From Chloroflexota bacterium (GTDB lineage Bacteria > Chloroflexota > Limnocylindria > Limnocylindrales > CSP1-4), in assembly GCA_017881985.1 (NCBI GenBank), contig JADGQH010000034.1, forward strand, positions 1-17,071: DNA of 17,071 nucleotides. The letters are read 5' to 3'. This document shows, piece after piece, positions 8,154 to 15,916 of the stretch. The position numbers and the translations under genes were made by a program. The number at the start of each line of letters is the position of its first letter. The stretch's first letter is position 1. The notes under the pieces were generated by a model. That model ran no database searches and was not told the origin of the DNA. It saw only the letters and a program-made list of their open reading frames with translations.

Positions 8154-9251
8154 CTACCCCTCCTGGGCGTCGAGCGATCGCGCATAGGGCGGGAAGCGGA
8201 ATCGCATCTCTCTCGTCAGGATCCCGCCGTGGGCGAGGCGCGCGACCGTCCGGCGGTCGGGCGGCTCGCCGGCCACGAGCCACGGCAGCAGCAGGTCTGC
8301 CGCGGTCGCCCGCGAGTAGGCGCCGCAGGTCGGCAGGCCCAGGAACGTCGTCGAGCCGGCTCGCCCCAGCCACAGCATCGAGCCCGGATGCGCGGGAACC
8401 CCGTGGCTGACCACCCGCCCGCCGATCGCCGCCAACCCGACGAAGATCGTGTCCGAGGGGTCCGTTGACGTTGCGCCGGCGGTCAGCAGGAGATCGACGC
8501 GCGCCGGGCCGCGCACGAATCGGCGAAAGGCCGCGGCGACGGCAGCCGGCTCGTCCGCGACGTACGAGACGTCGACGAGCGTCGAACCCAGGCCGTCCAC
8601 GCGTGCCCGGAGGGTCGCCTCGAAGCGCGCCCGCGCCGTGGCGGAGAGCGTCTCCTTGACGACCGCGGCGATGCGCCGCGGGACGTAGGGCCGAACCTCC
8701 ACCACCGGGCGGGCGGGGCCCCCGCGGACCGCGATCGTCTCGGCGCGCACGAGCGATGCGGCCGAGAGGAGGTGCGGTCCCGTCTTGACCGAGGCGACGA
8801 GCGTGCCCTCGGCGACGAGCTGGCCGTCGAGCACGGTGAAGACCGCGACCCCGTCCACCGCGTTGAGACGCTCGAGGATCGGCACCCGGGCCCGGACCTC
8901 GCCGGCGTGGGCGGCCACGAGGTCGAACCGGGACTCGGACGGGCCCCTGAAGACGAGCCCCGGGCCGGCGACCGCCGCCGCGAGCCGTGCCGCGGCCGCG
9001 TCCTCGTGCACGTCGCCCGGTTCGGGGATCAGCAGCGTGATCGCCCGCGGCCGTGCGCCCGCCGCCACGGCCGACGTCCCGGGCTGCGTCACCTCCCCGC
9101 TCTCCAGGGCACGCAGGTCCGCCTCGTCGAGCCTGCGCCCCTTCGACCATCGCACGCCACCGACGAGCAGGTGACGGGCAAGGACGGCGCCTGCAAGCGC
9201 GGCCGCGGCCTGTGGCAGGGAGTCACCCGGGACGATCGAGACGACCTTCAC
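8154..9251 (-). CDS. Molybdopterin-binding protein, MoeA/MoCF-like
   Basis: A 365-residue protein whose N-terminus resembles MoeA-type openings (residues 11-50, ending in RWSKGRRLDEADLRAL). The C-terminal part (about 190-328) resembles a MoCF/MogA-like molybdopterin-binding domain, with LLLTAGATSTDPSDT (254-268), HGVPAHPGSMLWLG (283-296) and FLGLPTCGAYSRATAADLLLPWL (303-325) in the positions of the GGTS, PG and GxP motifs. Related proteins in some alpha-proteobacteria carry a MobA-like domain fused at the C-terminus; here that activity is a separate gene at 3923-4555. Probable role: a molybdopterin handling step such as adenylylation or metal insertion (inference). The GTG start at 9251 has no clear Shine-Dalgarno but has TACTCT exactly 6 nt upstream. 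It lies 57 nt downstream of the form II coxM. Confidence 0.8.
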   Translation of the reverse strand: MKVVSIVPGDSLPQAAAALAGAVLARHLLVGGVRWSKGRRLDEADLRALESGEVTQPGTSAVAAGARPRAITLLIPEPGDVHEDAAAARLAAAVAGPGLVFRGPSESRFDLVAAHAGEVRARVPILERLNAVDGVAVFTVLDGQLVAEGTLVASVKTGPHLLSAASLVRAETIAVRGGPARPVVEVRPYVPRRIAAVVKETLSATARARFEATLRARVDGLGSTLVDVSYVADEPAAVAAAFRRFVRGPARVDLLLTAGATSTDPSDTIFVGLAAIGGRVVSHGVPAHPGSMLWLGRAGSTTFLGLPTCGAYSRATAADLLLPWLVAGEPPDRRTVARLAHGGILTREMRFRFPPYARSLDAQEG

Positions 9252-9257
9252 GCGATG

Positions 9258-9263
9258 AGAGTA
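9258..9263 (-). promoter_or_regulatory. Putative -10 box of a leaderless transcript (molybdopterin-binding gene)
   Basis: TACTCT on the minus strand, separated by 6 nt from the GTG at 9251. This places the predicted transcription start at or next to the start codon. It fits TANNNT and is identical in sequence and spacing to the hexamer before the kinase gene at 14338-14343. No Shine-Dalgarno is present. If real, the accessory genes from 9251 downward have their own promoter. Confidence 0.45.
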
Positions 9264-9308
9264 CGCGAGGGCAGGGCGGGGCGGCTCGCCGGGCTGCCCC
9301 CGGTTCTG

Positions 9309-10142
9309 CTACCCCAGGCGTGCCCGGGCGGCCTCGATCGCCCGCCGCGTGTAGACGGTGGCCATCGCCCGCCGGTACTCGGGATCCGCGTGGATGTCGC
9401 CGGCCACCGTGATCCCGTCGGCGGCGTGCGCGGCCGCCTCCGCCGACGAGGCGCCGGCGGCCAGCGCCGCTTCGACGGCCCGGGCCCGGTAAGGGTGCTC
9501 GCCCACCCCCGTGATCCCGATGCCGGCGCCGCCGCCCTCGAAGACGACCGCGGCCACCCCGACCATCGAGTACCCCGACGCGGGCTGGGTGAGCGACGCG
9601 TAGGCGCTTCCGGCGTCGTTTCGCGGAGCGGGCAGCCGGATCTCGGTGAGCAGCTCGTCGGGCTCGATCCCCGACTGGAAGGGGCCGGCGAAGAACCCAT
9701 CGACCGGCACGGTCCGGGCCCCCCGCCGTGACCGAAGCACCACCTCGGCGCCGAGCGCGAGCAGGCACGCCGGCAGGTCCGAGGACGGGTCGGCGTGGGC
9801 CAGCGACCCGCCGACCGTCCCCCGGTTGCGCACCTGGACGTCGCCGATCTCCGGCAGCGCGTCGGCGAGCACCGCGTAGTGGCGCGCGTCGGACGCCATC
9901 AGCTCCGCGTACGTGGTCAGCGCCCCGACGGCAAGACCGCCGTCGTCGAGCCGGCAGACGCCCCGCAGCTCGGACAGGCGGCCGATGTCGATCAGCCGGT
10001 CGGGATGGGCGAGACGAAGCTTCAGGAGCGGGATCAGGCTCTGGCCGCCGGCGAGGACCTTCGTCTCCGGGCCGTGGTCGGCCAGGAGACCCAGCGCCTC
10101 GTCGAGCGTGGCCGGACGGGCATACGCGAACCCCGAGATCAT
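9309..10142 (-). CDS. coxM: Form II CO dehydrogenase-type FAD-binding medium subunit
   Basis: Flavin subunit of the second molybdenum hydroxylase. At 277 residues it is near family length. FAD motifs: AGGQSLIP at 31-38 and [14 protein letters not shown] at 109-122; the CO dehydrogenase flavoprotein C-terminal domain starts near residue 170. The ATG at 10142 overlaps the coxL stop in ATGA (10142-10139), so translation is coupled. It is last in the coxS-coxL-coxM order typical of form II sets. The sequence differs clearly from the form I CoxM at 1976-2842 (AGGQ versus AGGY, for example), so this is an old paralogue and not a recent duplication. Confidence 0.93.
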   Translation of the reverse strand: MISGFAYARPATLDEALGLLADHGPETKVLAGGQSLIPLLKLRLAHPDRLIDIGRLSELRGVCRLDDGGLAVGALTTYAELMASDARHYAVLADALPEIGDVQVRNRGTVGGSLAHADPSSDLPACLLALGAEVVLRSRRGARTVPVDGFFAGPFQSGIEPDELLTEIRLPAPRNDAGSAYASLTQPASGYSMVGVAAVVFEGGGAGIGITGVGEHPYRARAVEAALAAGASSAEAAAHAADGITVAGDIHADPEYRRAMATVYTRRAIEAARARLG

Positions 10143-12544
10143 TCCCGGCCTCCCTTCGCCGCCTGGAGCGCAGCCCAGACCTTCGGCGCCGTGAACGGCA
10201 TGTCGAGGTGGCGGATGCCGTGGACGCTGAGCGCGTCGATGACGGCATTGGCGACCGCGGCGGTGCTCGCGATCGCGCCCGCCTCGCCGACGCCCTTGAC
10301 GCCGAGCGGGTTGACCGGCGAGGGCGTCACCGTCTCGTCCAGCTCGAAGTTCGGGAGCCACGACGCCCGCGGCAGGGCGTAGTCGAGCATCGACCCCGAC
10401 AGCAGCTGGCCGTCGTCGTCGTAGACCGCCTCCTCCCAGAGCGCCTGGCCGACGCCCTGCGCGATGCCGCCGTGAAGCTGGCCGTCCACGATCATCGGGT
10501 TGATCTTCTTGCCGACGTCGTCGACGGCCACGTAGCGGACCAGGTCCACCACCCCGGTCTCCTCGTCCACCTCCACGACGGCCACGTGCGTCCCGAAGGG
10601 CCACGTGCAGTTCGGCGTGTCGTGGTACGAGGTCTCGTCGAGGTACGGCTCGAGGTCGGCGGGGAGGTCGAACCCGAGGTCGATGGCGAAGGCGATCTCC
10701 TGGAGCGTCTTGACCTTGTCCGGCGACCCCTTCACGAAGTAGCGGGCGCCCTCGACCTCGATGTCACTCGGCGACGCCTCGAGCATGTGGGCGGCCATCC
10801 GGCGGGCCTTCTCGCGCACCTTGCCGGCCGCCTTCACGGCCGCGGTGCTGCCGACGGACGAGGTCCGGCTGCCGTACGAGCCGTAGCCGAACGGCGTCCC
10901 CTGCGTGTCCGAGTGCTGGATGACGATGTCCTCCATCGGCACGCCCAGCTCGTGGGAGATGATCTGCGAGTAGGTGGTCTCGTGGCCCTGGCCCTGCGGC
11001 GAGGTGCCCATCGTGAGCACGATCTTGCCCGTGAGGTGGACCTTCAGGTTGGCCGACTCCCACATGGCCGCGCCCCAGCCCTCGCCGACCGCGCCGATCC
11101 ACTTGGACGGCGCGACGCCGCAGACCTCGAGGTACGTCGAGAAGCCGAGGCCGAGCAGCTTGCCGCGCGAGCGCGCCTCGGCCTTGAGCGCCGCCCGGTC
11201 CGCGTAGCCGACGGTGGCGAGCGCCTTGTCCAGCGCCGGCTCGTAGTTGCCGGAGTCGATGTAGATCTTCGCGCCGTTGACCGCGGTTCCCAGGCCGGAG
11301 GGATTGTCGTACGGGAAGGCGTCGGGCGGCAGGAAGTTCCGCCGCCGGATCTCGGCCGGGTCCATCCCCAGCTCGTCGGCGAGGAGGTCCATCGCCCGCT
11401 CCACGACGTACGTGGCCTCTGGCCGCCCGGCGCCCCGGTAGGCGTCCACGAACGTGGTGTTCGTGTAGACGCCGGTGACCTCGCAGAAGACGTTGGGGAT
11501 CTTGTAGCAGCCGGCGAGCACCCGTCCGTAGAGCGTGGTCGGGATGCCCGGGCCGATCGTGGAAAGGCGCCCGCCGAGGTTGGCGAACGTCTTGACCTTG
11601 AGGCCGGTGACCACGCCGGCGCGCGTGGCGGCGAGCTCGAGGTACGTGATGTGGTCGCGGCCGTGGATCGTGCTCTGGTAGTTCTCGCGCCGGGTCTCGA
11701 CCCACTTCACGGGCCGTCCGCCGATCGCCTTGCTCGCGAAGAGCGAGAGGGCCATGTCCGCGTAGCAGAAGATCTTGCTGCCGAATGCGCCCCCCACGTC
11801 GGGGCTGATGCAGCGGAGCTTGTGCTCGGGGATCCCCATCGTGAAGATCCCCACGAGCAGGCGCTGGATGTGCGGCGTCTGGCTGGACATCCAGATCGTG
11901 TACTCGTCCGTGCCCGGGTTGTACCAGCCGATGTCGCCGCGCGTCTCCATCGGGTTCGGAATGAGGCGCTGGTTCACCAGCCGCTGCCGGACGACGATCT
12001 CGGCGTCCGCGAGGGCGGCCTCGGTCCCGGCCCGGTCCCCGACCGTCCATTCGAAGACGACGTTGTTGGGGGCGTTCTCGTGGAGCTGCGGCGCGCCCGG
12101 CGCAACGGCCTTCTCGGCGTCCACGACCGCGGGGAGCGGCTCCCAGTCGACCCGGATCGCATCGATGGCCTCGATCGCCTGCTCGTCGGTCTCGGCGATC
12201 ACCGCCGCGACGCCCTCGCCGGTCCACTTCACGCTGTCCGTGGCAAGGACCCGGGGCGTGTTCACGTTGTTCCGTATCCCGGACGCGCCGCCGGCCGGCC
12301 AGGCCATCGGCAGCGGGTTGTACGGGATGTCAGCACCGGTGAAGACGGCGATCACGCCCGGCATCGCCTTCGCGGCGGACGTGTCGATCGAGCGGATGTT
12401 CGCGTGCGCGTAGGGGCTCCGCATGATCGCCATGCGGGCCATCCCGGGGAGCTTGATGTCATCGAGGTAGCGGCCCCCGCCGGTGATGAAGCGCGGGTCC
12501 TCGACCCGCTTGACGCGCTCGCCGAGGACGTCGGTCGCTGTCAT
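10139..12544 (-). CDS. coxL: Form II CO dehydrogenase-type large (molybdenum) subunit
   Basis: Complete 801-residue molybdopterin-binding subunit of the xanthine oxidase family. Residues 368-374 read AYRGAGR, the form II loop that lacks the copper-binding cysteine of form I. Other landmarks are [18 protein letters not shown] (9-26), DVGGAFGSK (249-257), SPQGQGHE (515-522, molybdopterin contact) and GVGEAG (751-756) with the catalytic base E754. The natural substrate of form II enzymes is unsettled; CO, other small carbonyls or aromatic aldehydes and heterocycles have been considered for the wider group. The ATG at 12544 follows GGGGAGGG at good spacing, 12 nt after the coxS stop. Its stop overlaps the coxM start. 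It is named coxL by convention for the family, not as proof of CO oxidation. Confidence 0.94.
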   Translation of the reverse strand: MTATDVLGERVKRVEDPRFITGGGRYLDDIKLPGMARMAIMRSPYAHANIRSIDTSAAKAMPGVIAVFTGADIPYNPLPMAWPAGGASGIRNNVNTPRVLATDSVKWTGEGVAAVIAETDEQAIEAIDAIRVDWEPLPAVVDAEKAVAPGAPQLHENAPNNVVFEWTVGDRAGTEAALADAEIVVRQRLVNQRLIPNPMETRGDIGWYNPGTDEYTIWMSSQTPHIQRLLVGIFTMGIPEHKLRCISPDVGGAFGSKIFCYADMALSLFASKAIGGRPVKWVETRRENYQSTIHGRDHITYLELAATRAGVVTGLKVKTFANLGGRLSTIGPGIPTTLYGRVLAGCYKIPNVFCEVTGVYTNTTFVDAYRGAGRPEATYVVERAMDLLADELGMDPAEIRRRNFLPPDAFPYDNPSGLGTAVNGAKIYIDSGNYEPALDKALATVGYADRAALKAEARSRGKLLGLGFSTYLEVCGVAPSKWIGAVGEGWGAAMWESANLKVHLTGKIVLTMGTSPQGQGHETTYSQIISHELGVPMEDIVIQHSDTQGTPFGYGSYGSRTSSVGSTAAVKAAGKVREKARRMAAHMLEASPSDIEVEGARYFVKGSPDKVKTLQEIAFAIDLGFDLPADLEPYLDETSYHDTPNCTWPFGTHVAVVEVDEETGVVDLVRYVAVDDVGKKINPMIVDGQLHGGIAQGVGQALWEEAVYDDDGQLLSGSMLDYALPRASWLPNFELDETVTPSPVNPLGVKGVGEAGAIASTAAVANAVIDALSVHGIRHLDMPFTAPKVWAALQAAKGGRE

Positions 12545-12556
12545 CGTGCCCTCCCC

Positions 12557-13048
12557 TCAGCCTGCAGCGCCGACGGACGGCGAGCCCATGATCCGGGCTG
12601 CTTCCCGGATTGCCGCGACGATGTTGTGGTAGCCCGTGCAGCGGCAGATGTTGCCCTCGATCGCGTGGCGGATCTCCTCCTCCGAGGGATCCGGATTGCG
12701 CGCGAGCAGGTCGGACGCACACATGAGCATCCCGGGCGTGCAGAAGCCGCACTGGAGGCCGTGCTTCTCCCAGAAACCCTGCTGGAGCGGGTGCAGCCCG
12801 CCTGCCGGGGCGAGGCCCTCGACCGTCTGGACGTGGCTCCCGTCCGCCTGGACGGCAAGCATCGTGCAGCTCTTGACGGCAGCCCCGTCCACGAGGACGG
12901 TGCAGGCGCCGCACTGGCTCGTGTCGCAGCCGACGTGGGTGCCTGTCAGGTCGAGGTCCTCGCGCAGGACCTGGACCAGCAAGCGCCTGGGCTCCACCTC
13001 GACCGTGCGGGCCGTGCCGTTCACGACGAACGCGACCTGTTCGCTCAC
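12557..13048 (-). CDS. coxS: Form II CO dehydrogenase-type [2Fe-2S] small subunit
   Basis: Iron-sulfur subunit of the second enzyme, 163 residues from the chosen GTG. The N-terminal cluster is ligated by C41, C46, C49 and C61, the C-terminal cluster by C100, C103, C135 and C137; all are present. The open frame runs further upstream to 13147, but the residues there do not resemble the family, and AAGGAGGT at 13055-13062 points to one of two adjacent GTG codons (13051 or 13048). I chose 13048 for its 6-nt spacing. It is first in coxS-coxL-coxM and follows a 301-bp gap. It is clearly related to, but distinct from, the form I CoxS. Confidence 0.93.
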   Translation of the reverse strand: MSEQVAFVVNGTARTVEVEPRRLLVQVLREDLDLTGTHVGCDTSQCGACTVLVDGAAVKSCTMLAVQADGSHVQTVEGLAPAGGLHPLQQGFWEKHGLQCGFCTPGMLMCASDLLARNPDPSEEEIRHAIEGNICRCTGYHNIVAAIREAARIMGSPSVGAAG

Positions 13049-13054
13049 CACGCG

Positions 13055-13062
13055 ACCTCCTT
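13055..13062 (-). promoter_or_regulatory. Ribosome binding site of form II coxS
   Basis: AAGGAGGT on the minus strand, a near-perfect Shine-Dalgarno. It is 3 nt from GTG 13051 and 6 nt from GTG 13048. It decides the start and rules out the upstream in-frame start at 13147. Confidence 0.8.
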
Positions 13063-13176
13063 GCTCCAGCGGGGACGAATCCGGAACGGGGCTCGCTCGG
13101 GTGCAGGCCCGCATCTCCATCGCGGGCCGGTGCCGGTGGACGGGCACCCCAACGCGTCGACGCGCGGAGCGGCCCG

Positions 13177-13196
13177 CTTCCCCCTCCGCGGGGAAG
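13177..13196 (-). other. Hairpin in the form II coxS upstream region
   Basis: CTTCCCC (13177-13183) and GGGGAAG (13190-13196) form a 7-bp perfect stem around a 6-nt loop, about 130 nt before the coxS start. It could be a leader hairpin or an operator. There is no T-run, so a classic terminator is unlikely. Confidence 0.35.
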
Positions 13197-13214
13197 TGGC
13201 AGGGATGGTTGCAC

Positions 13215-13231
13215 CGGGGACGCCGCGGCGC
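13215..13231 (-). repeat. 17-bp element shared by both cox operon upstream regions, copy 2
   Basis: The plus strand reads CGGGGACGCCGCGGCGC, an exact match to 2878-2894 and in the same orientation relative to the cox genes. Here it lies 166 nt upstream of the coxS start, against 35 nt in the form I case. The different distance makes a fixed promoter box unlikely and an operator more plausible. Confidence 0.5.
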
Positions 13232-13349
13232 AAGGGGGCATCGCGGGAGGAGACCCGCGGCGGGCGGCGGGCAGGCGACGCCGTGAACCCGTCGGCGGCC
13301 GCGCGAGACGGCGCGCGACCGGCCCGGGGACCGACGGGCGGGACGGGCG

Positions 13350-14294
13350 CTACCGACCCCGGGGCCGCCCGCGAGGATCCGGTCGATACTCCCCGAGGGC
13401 AGCGCTTCGCAGGTCGATGGCCCGGGGGTCGAAGCGGCGTTGCAGCTCTTCCGGGTCCCCGGCCAGCAGGCGGGCCGCCTCCCCGAGCAGGCCGATCAGC
13501 GCCTGGGCACGCGCCGGATCCAGTCCGTCGAGTCCGCCCGACGGCGCGAGGCCGACCCGCGCCAACCCGCGGCCGCCGAGCGACGCTGCATAGCTCGCCG
13601 CCCAGGCAACCTCTTCCAAGCCCGGCGATCGCCGGCCGGTCGCGTCGGCGACGCCGACGATGATGCCGCGATCGCCGGGCGCTCTCGCGATGGTCCGCCA
13701 GCTTTCCGGGCCGGAAATGAGGTCGAACAGGTAGCTCCGGTACGACAGACCGAAGAGCGCCTCGGCGCCCAGCGCCTCCGCGTCCCCCCCGGTGATCGCA
13801 AGGGTCGCGTGCGCCTCGGCCGGGAGCCCGGCAAGCAACAGGCGATGGACCGCCGCGAACGCCGTGCCGGCCCCCGCGCCGCCCGGGAGCGTGGCGACGG
13901 GCTCGTGGATCTCGATGACGGGGCAGCCCGCGGCGATCACGGCCGCCAGGGTCGCGGCCAGGGTCGCGGCCGCCGGCGACGCGGCGGAAGCCTGACCGTC
14001 CGGCGCGTCAGCCGCGTTCGAGGATGCTCGTGGCATGCCGGCAGGGAGCGCGACGCGCGCCCATGGGCCGGCGACGGCGAGCTTGACCGGCAGGCCGATT
14101 CCCTCGGCAGCCGCCGCGTCCCGGGCGTCCGTCCAGGCCTTCACCAGCGTCGACGGGTCATCCGAGCGGTGCACGATCCCATCGGACAGGAGCCCGAGCC
14201 CCGCGTCGGCCTGCGCCACGAGGACGACCACGAGCGCCCGGGCAGGCGGCACGTCGGCCGGCCGAGGGTAGCTCCCCGCGAGTGTCGCGAACAT
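13350..14294 (-). CDS. MetE/UROD-superfamily-like protein lacking the usual zinc ligands
   Basis: A 314-residue protein resembling the C-terminal barrel of cobalamin-independent methionine synthase: LAGSYPRP at 5-12, [21 protein letters not shown] at 27-47 (position of the Q-x-E-x-GLD-xx-x-DGE motif) and PVIEIHEP at 125-132 (position of QIDEP). The zinc-binding HxC of MetE has no counterpart; the nearest match is HAT (162-164), and the only cysteine visible is C124. Residues 85-112 form an Ala/Ser-rich insertion. Methionine synthase activity is therefore doubtful; a related methyl transfer is possible but unproven. The frame is open up to 14360, but that would overlap the divergent kinase gene, so the ATG at 14294 ([12 protein letters not shown]) is preferred. 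There is no strong Shine-Dalgarno. Link to the cox genes is unclear. Confidence 0.68.
   Translation of the reverse strand: MFATLAGSYPRPADVPPARALVVVLVAQADAGLGLLSDGIVHRSDDPSTLVKAWTDARDAAAAEGIGLPVKLAVAGPWARVALPAGMPRASSNAADAPDGQASAASPAAATLAATLAAVIAAGCPVIEIHEPVATLPGGAGAGTAFAAVHRLLLAGLPAEAHATLAITGGDAEALGAEALFGLSYRSYLFDLISGPESWRTIARAPGDRGIIVGVADATGRRSPGLEEVAWAASYAASLGGRGLARVGLAPSGGLDGLDPARAQALIGLLGEAARLLAGDPEELQRRFDPRAIDLRSAALGEYRPDPRGRPRGR
13945..13968. repeat. Tandem 12-bp repeat inside the MetE-like gene
   Basis: GCCAGGGTCGCG occurs twice in direct succession (13945-13956 and 13957-13968). On the coding strand it gives the repeated tetrapeptide unit in ATLAATLA. It lies at the end of the alanine-rich insertion, which suggests slippage-driven growth of that insert. 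Confidence 0.6.
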
Positions 14295-14302
14295 CGACGC
14301 GA

Positions 14303-14308
14303 AGCGTA
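14303..14308 (-). promoter_or_regulatory. Possible -10 element of the MetE-like gene
   Basis: TACGCT on the minus strand (TANNNT) with an 8-nt spacer to the ATG at 14294. This would give a leader of only one or two nucleotides. It is weaker than the TACTCT cases because the spacing differs and the motif is short. Confidence 0.25.
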
Positions 14309-14337
14309 CGCCGCCCGCAACGCAACGACGCGCGGGG

Positions 14338-14343
14338 TACTCT
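14338..14343 (+). promoter_or_regulatory. Putative -10 box of a leaderless transcript (kinase gene)
   Basis: TACTCT, followed by 6 nt and then the ATG at 14350, so the expected transcription start coincides with the A of ATG. No Shine-Dalgarno is visible in the 55-bp divergent gap. The same hexamer and spacing recur before the GTG at 9251. Confidence 0.45.
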
Positions 14344-14349
14344 CGGTCC

Positions 14350-15888
14350 ATGCCCGCCATCGGTGATCTCCTCGCGGATCGCTATCGCATCGACACGCGC
14401 CTCGGGGCGGGCGGCATGGGGACCGTCTGGCGCGCCCACGACCTGCGCCTCGACCGCGACGTGGCAGTCAAGGTGCTGATGCCGAGCTTCGCCGGCGACC
14501 CGGTCCTGACCGAGCGGTTCGACCGCGAGGCGCGCGCGCTTGCCGCCGTGGCGAGCCCGCACGTGATCGCGATCCATGACGTGGTGACGACGGCCGGGAG
14601 TGATCCCTTCCTCGTGATGGAGCTCTGCCCGGACGGGTCGCTCGGTGACCGGCTCGACGCTGCCGGCGCCCTGGCGGTGCCCGTGGCGCTTCCGCTGCTC
14701 GCCGACGCCGCGGAGGGCCTGGTGGCGCTCCATGCGCGCGGCATCCTCCATCGGGATGTGACCCCGCGCAACGTGCTTCTTTCGGGTGGCCGGGCGAAGC
14801 TCGGCGACCTGGGGCTGGCGCGCGCCGGAGGGGCGAATGAGCGACCTCCGCTCACGGAGCTGACCGCGACCGGGACCACCATCGGGACCCTCGCGTATCT
14901 CGCGCCGGAGCTGCTCGAGGGCGAGCCGCCGTCCCCAGCGTCCGACGTCTACGGTCTGGGGGCGGTCGCCTACCGAACCCTCTCGGGCGTGCTGCCGCAT
15001 GCGGCGGGGAACGTTGCCGAGCTGGTCAGTGCCCGCCTGCTCCCGGTTGCACCCCTCGGCGAGCACCTGCCGGGCGCGGCGCCCGCCCTCGCGTCGCTCG
15101 TCGCACGCGCGCTCGACGTTCGGCCCGAAGCGCGTCCGAGCGCCGCCGAGATGGCGACGGGGCTGCGCAACCTCGCCGTCGCCGCCGGCGGACCAGGCCC
15201 CTCCGCACCGACGGCCGCGGGCGGGATCGCGGTGGGACCGGGAGCCGGCGGCCCTGCCGGGGCGACGGGACCGGACGCCCCCACGCGGACCGCCATCGCA
15301 ACGCTGTCGGGCGTGCTCGAGACGGGCGATCGGTCGCGTCCCGCGACCCCGATCCCATCGCGGCCGGGCCACGGGTCGGATCGCTATCGCGGCCCATCGC
15401 TGTGGACAGGCGAGATTCTCCTCGTCGCGATCGTCGCCGTGATCGTGCTCCTGGTCCTGCTCGCGATCGCGGGGGCATTCGGGGGTGGACCGTCCACCCC
15501 GCCCGGCTCGAGCGGGCCCGCGCCGTCGCCGTCGGCATCTCCGGCCGAGTCACCAGTCCCGAGCGCGTCACCAAGCTTCCCACCCTCCCCGATCGCCGAC
15601 GCGTTCGTCGTCGCCGCGGCGCGCGCCGCCGACGTCCGTGCGGCGCTCGACGCGGCACGTGGTCCCGGCGCGCTGAAGGGCAAGGAGGCGAAGCAGCTGA
15701 GCGACCTCCTCGACCAGGTGGCGGGCGCGCTGGCGGGTGGCGATGCGGCCGGGTCCGCCGCGGCGACCGGCCGCCTCGCGGCGCAGGTTCAAGCCTACGT
15801 GTCGGATGGCATCGTCAAAGGCGAGCCGGGCCAGGCCCTGGAAGCTGCGGTCCGCGAGCTGGTGACGGCGGTGGCGTCCCTCCCCTGA
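14350..15888 (+). CDS. PknB-type membrane Ser/Thr protein kinase with extracytoplasmic helical domain
   Basis: A 512-residue kinase. The cytoplasmic catalytic domain (about 12-275) has the glycine loop LGAGGMGTVW (18-27), ATP-binding lysine K41 in VAVKVL, the helix-C glutamate E60, the catalytic loop HRDVTPRN (134-141, D136), metal-binding DLG (153-155, instead of DFG) and APE (185-187), so it should be active. A disordered linker (280-350) leads to one transmembrane helix (about 355-377), then a Pro/Ser-rich stalk (380-414). The helical C-terminal domain (about 415-512) could sense an external signal; its pattern recalls FIMAH-like domains, but this is only an impression. No PASTA repeats are present. 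It is divergent from the MetE-like gene and convergent with the next one. No link to the cox genes is shown. Confidence 0.93.
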   Translation: MPAIGDLLADRYRIDTRLGAGGMGTVWRAHDLRLDRDVAVKVLMPSFAGDPVLTERFDREARALAAVASPHVIAIHDVVTTAGSDPFLVMELCPDGSLGDRLDAAGALAVPVALPLLADAAEGLVALHARGILHRDVTPRNVLLSGGRAKLGDLGLARAGGANERPPLTELTATGTTIGTLAYLAPELLEGEPPSPASDVYGLGAVAYRTLSGVLPHAAGNVAELVSARLLPVAPLGEHLPGAAPALASLVARALDVRPEARPSAAEMATGLRNLAVAAGGPGPSAPTAAGGIAVGPGAGGPAGATGPDAPTRTAIATLSGVLETGDRSRPATPIPSRPGHGSDRYRGPSLWTGEILLVAIVAVIVLLVLLAIAGAFGGGPSTPPGSSGPAPSPSASPAESPVPSASPSFPPSPIADAFVVAAARAADVRAALDAARGPGALKGKEAKQLSDLLDQVAGALAGGDAAGSAAATGRLAAQVQAYVSDGIVKGEPGQALEAAVRELVTAVASLP

Positions 15889-15916
15889 CCCGGCGTGCCC
15901 GGCACGCGTCGGGTCA
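15886..15916. terminator. Bidirectional hairpin between convergent genes
   Basis: Outer arms TGACCC (15886-15891) and GGGTCA (15911-15916) pair, as do inner arms CGTGCC (15894-15899) and GGCACG (15901-15906), with a small internal loop between. In practice CGTG pairs with CACG around a 5-nt loop. The left arm begins with the kinase stop codon and the right arm ends with the stop codon of the minus-strand gene. There is no T-run on either side, so termination would rely on the stem or on Rho. Confidence 0.6.

Larger units (their letters stand above)
13049..13349 (-). promoter_or_regulatory. Intergenic region upstream of form II coxSLM
   Basis: 301 bp between the stop of the MetE-like gene and coxS. 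No gene is supported: the open frames crossing it are arginine-rich shadows. It holds a 6-bp-stem hairpin just after the MetE-like stop (13300-13317, no T-run), the 17-bp element shared with the form I operon (13215-13231), a hairpin with a 7-bp stem (13177-13196) and a 12-bp palindrome CGCGTCGACGCG (13153-13164). No convincing -10 or -35 boxes can be picked in this GC-rich stretch. Confidence 0.5.

Noticed and set aside
8029..9150. N-terminal extension of CoxD up to 9150
   Set aside because: The extension is a shadow of the molybdopterin-binding gene in another frame; the conserved MoxR sequence starts after the ATG at 8028.
13153..13164. 12-bp palindrome CGCGTCGACGCG as an operator
   Set aside because: Short CG-only palindromes are common at this GC content and no second copy was found near another cox gene, so it is mentioned only within the intergenic entry.
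9728..13663. Plus-strand open frame of 1311 codons running across the form II cox genes
   Set aside because: It lies antisense to three well-supported genes. The translation is Arg/Asp/His/Val-rich with no domain, as expected of the stop-poor opposite frame in GC-rich coding DNA.
14295..14360. Upstream ATG (14360) for the MetE-like gene
   Set aside because: It would overlap the divergent kinase start and adds 22 residues unlike the family; the conserved [11 protein letters not shown] begins at the ATG at 14294.
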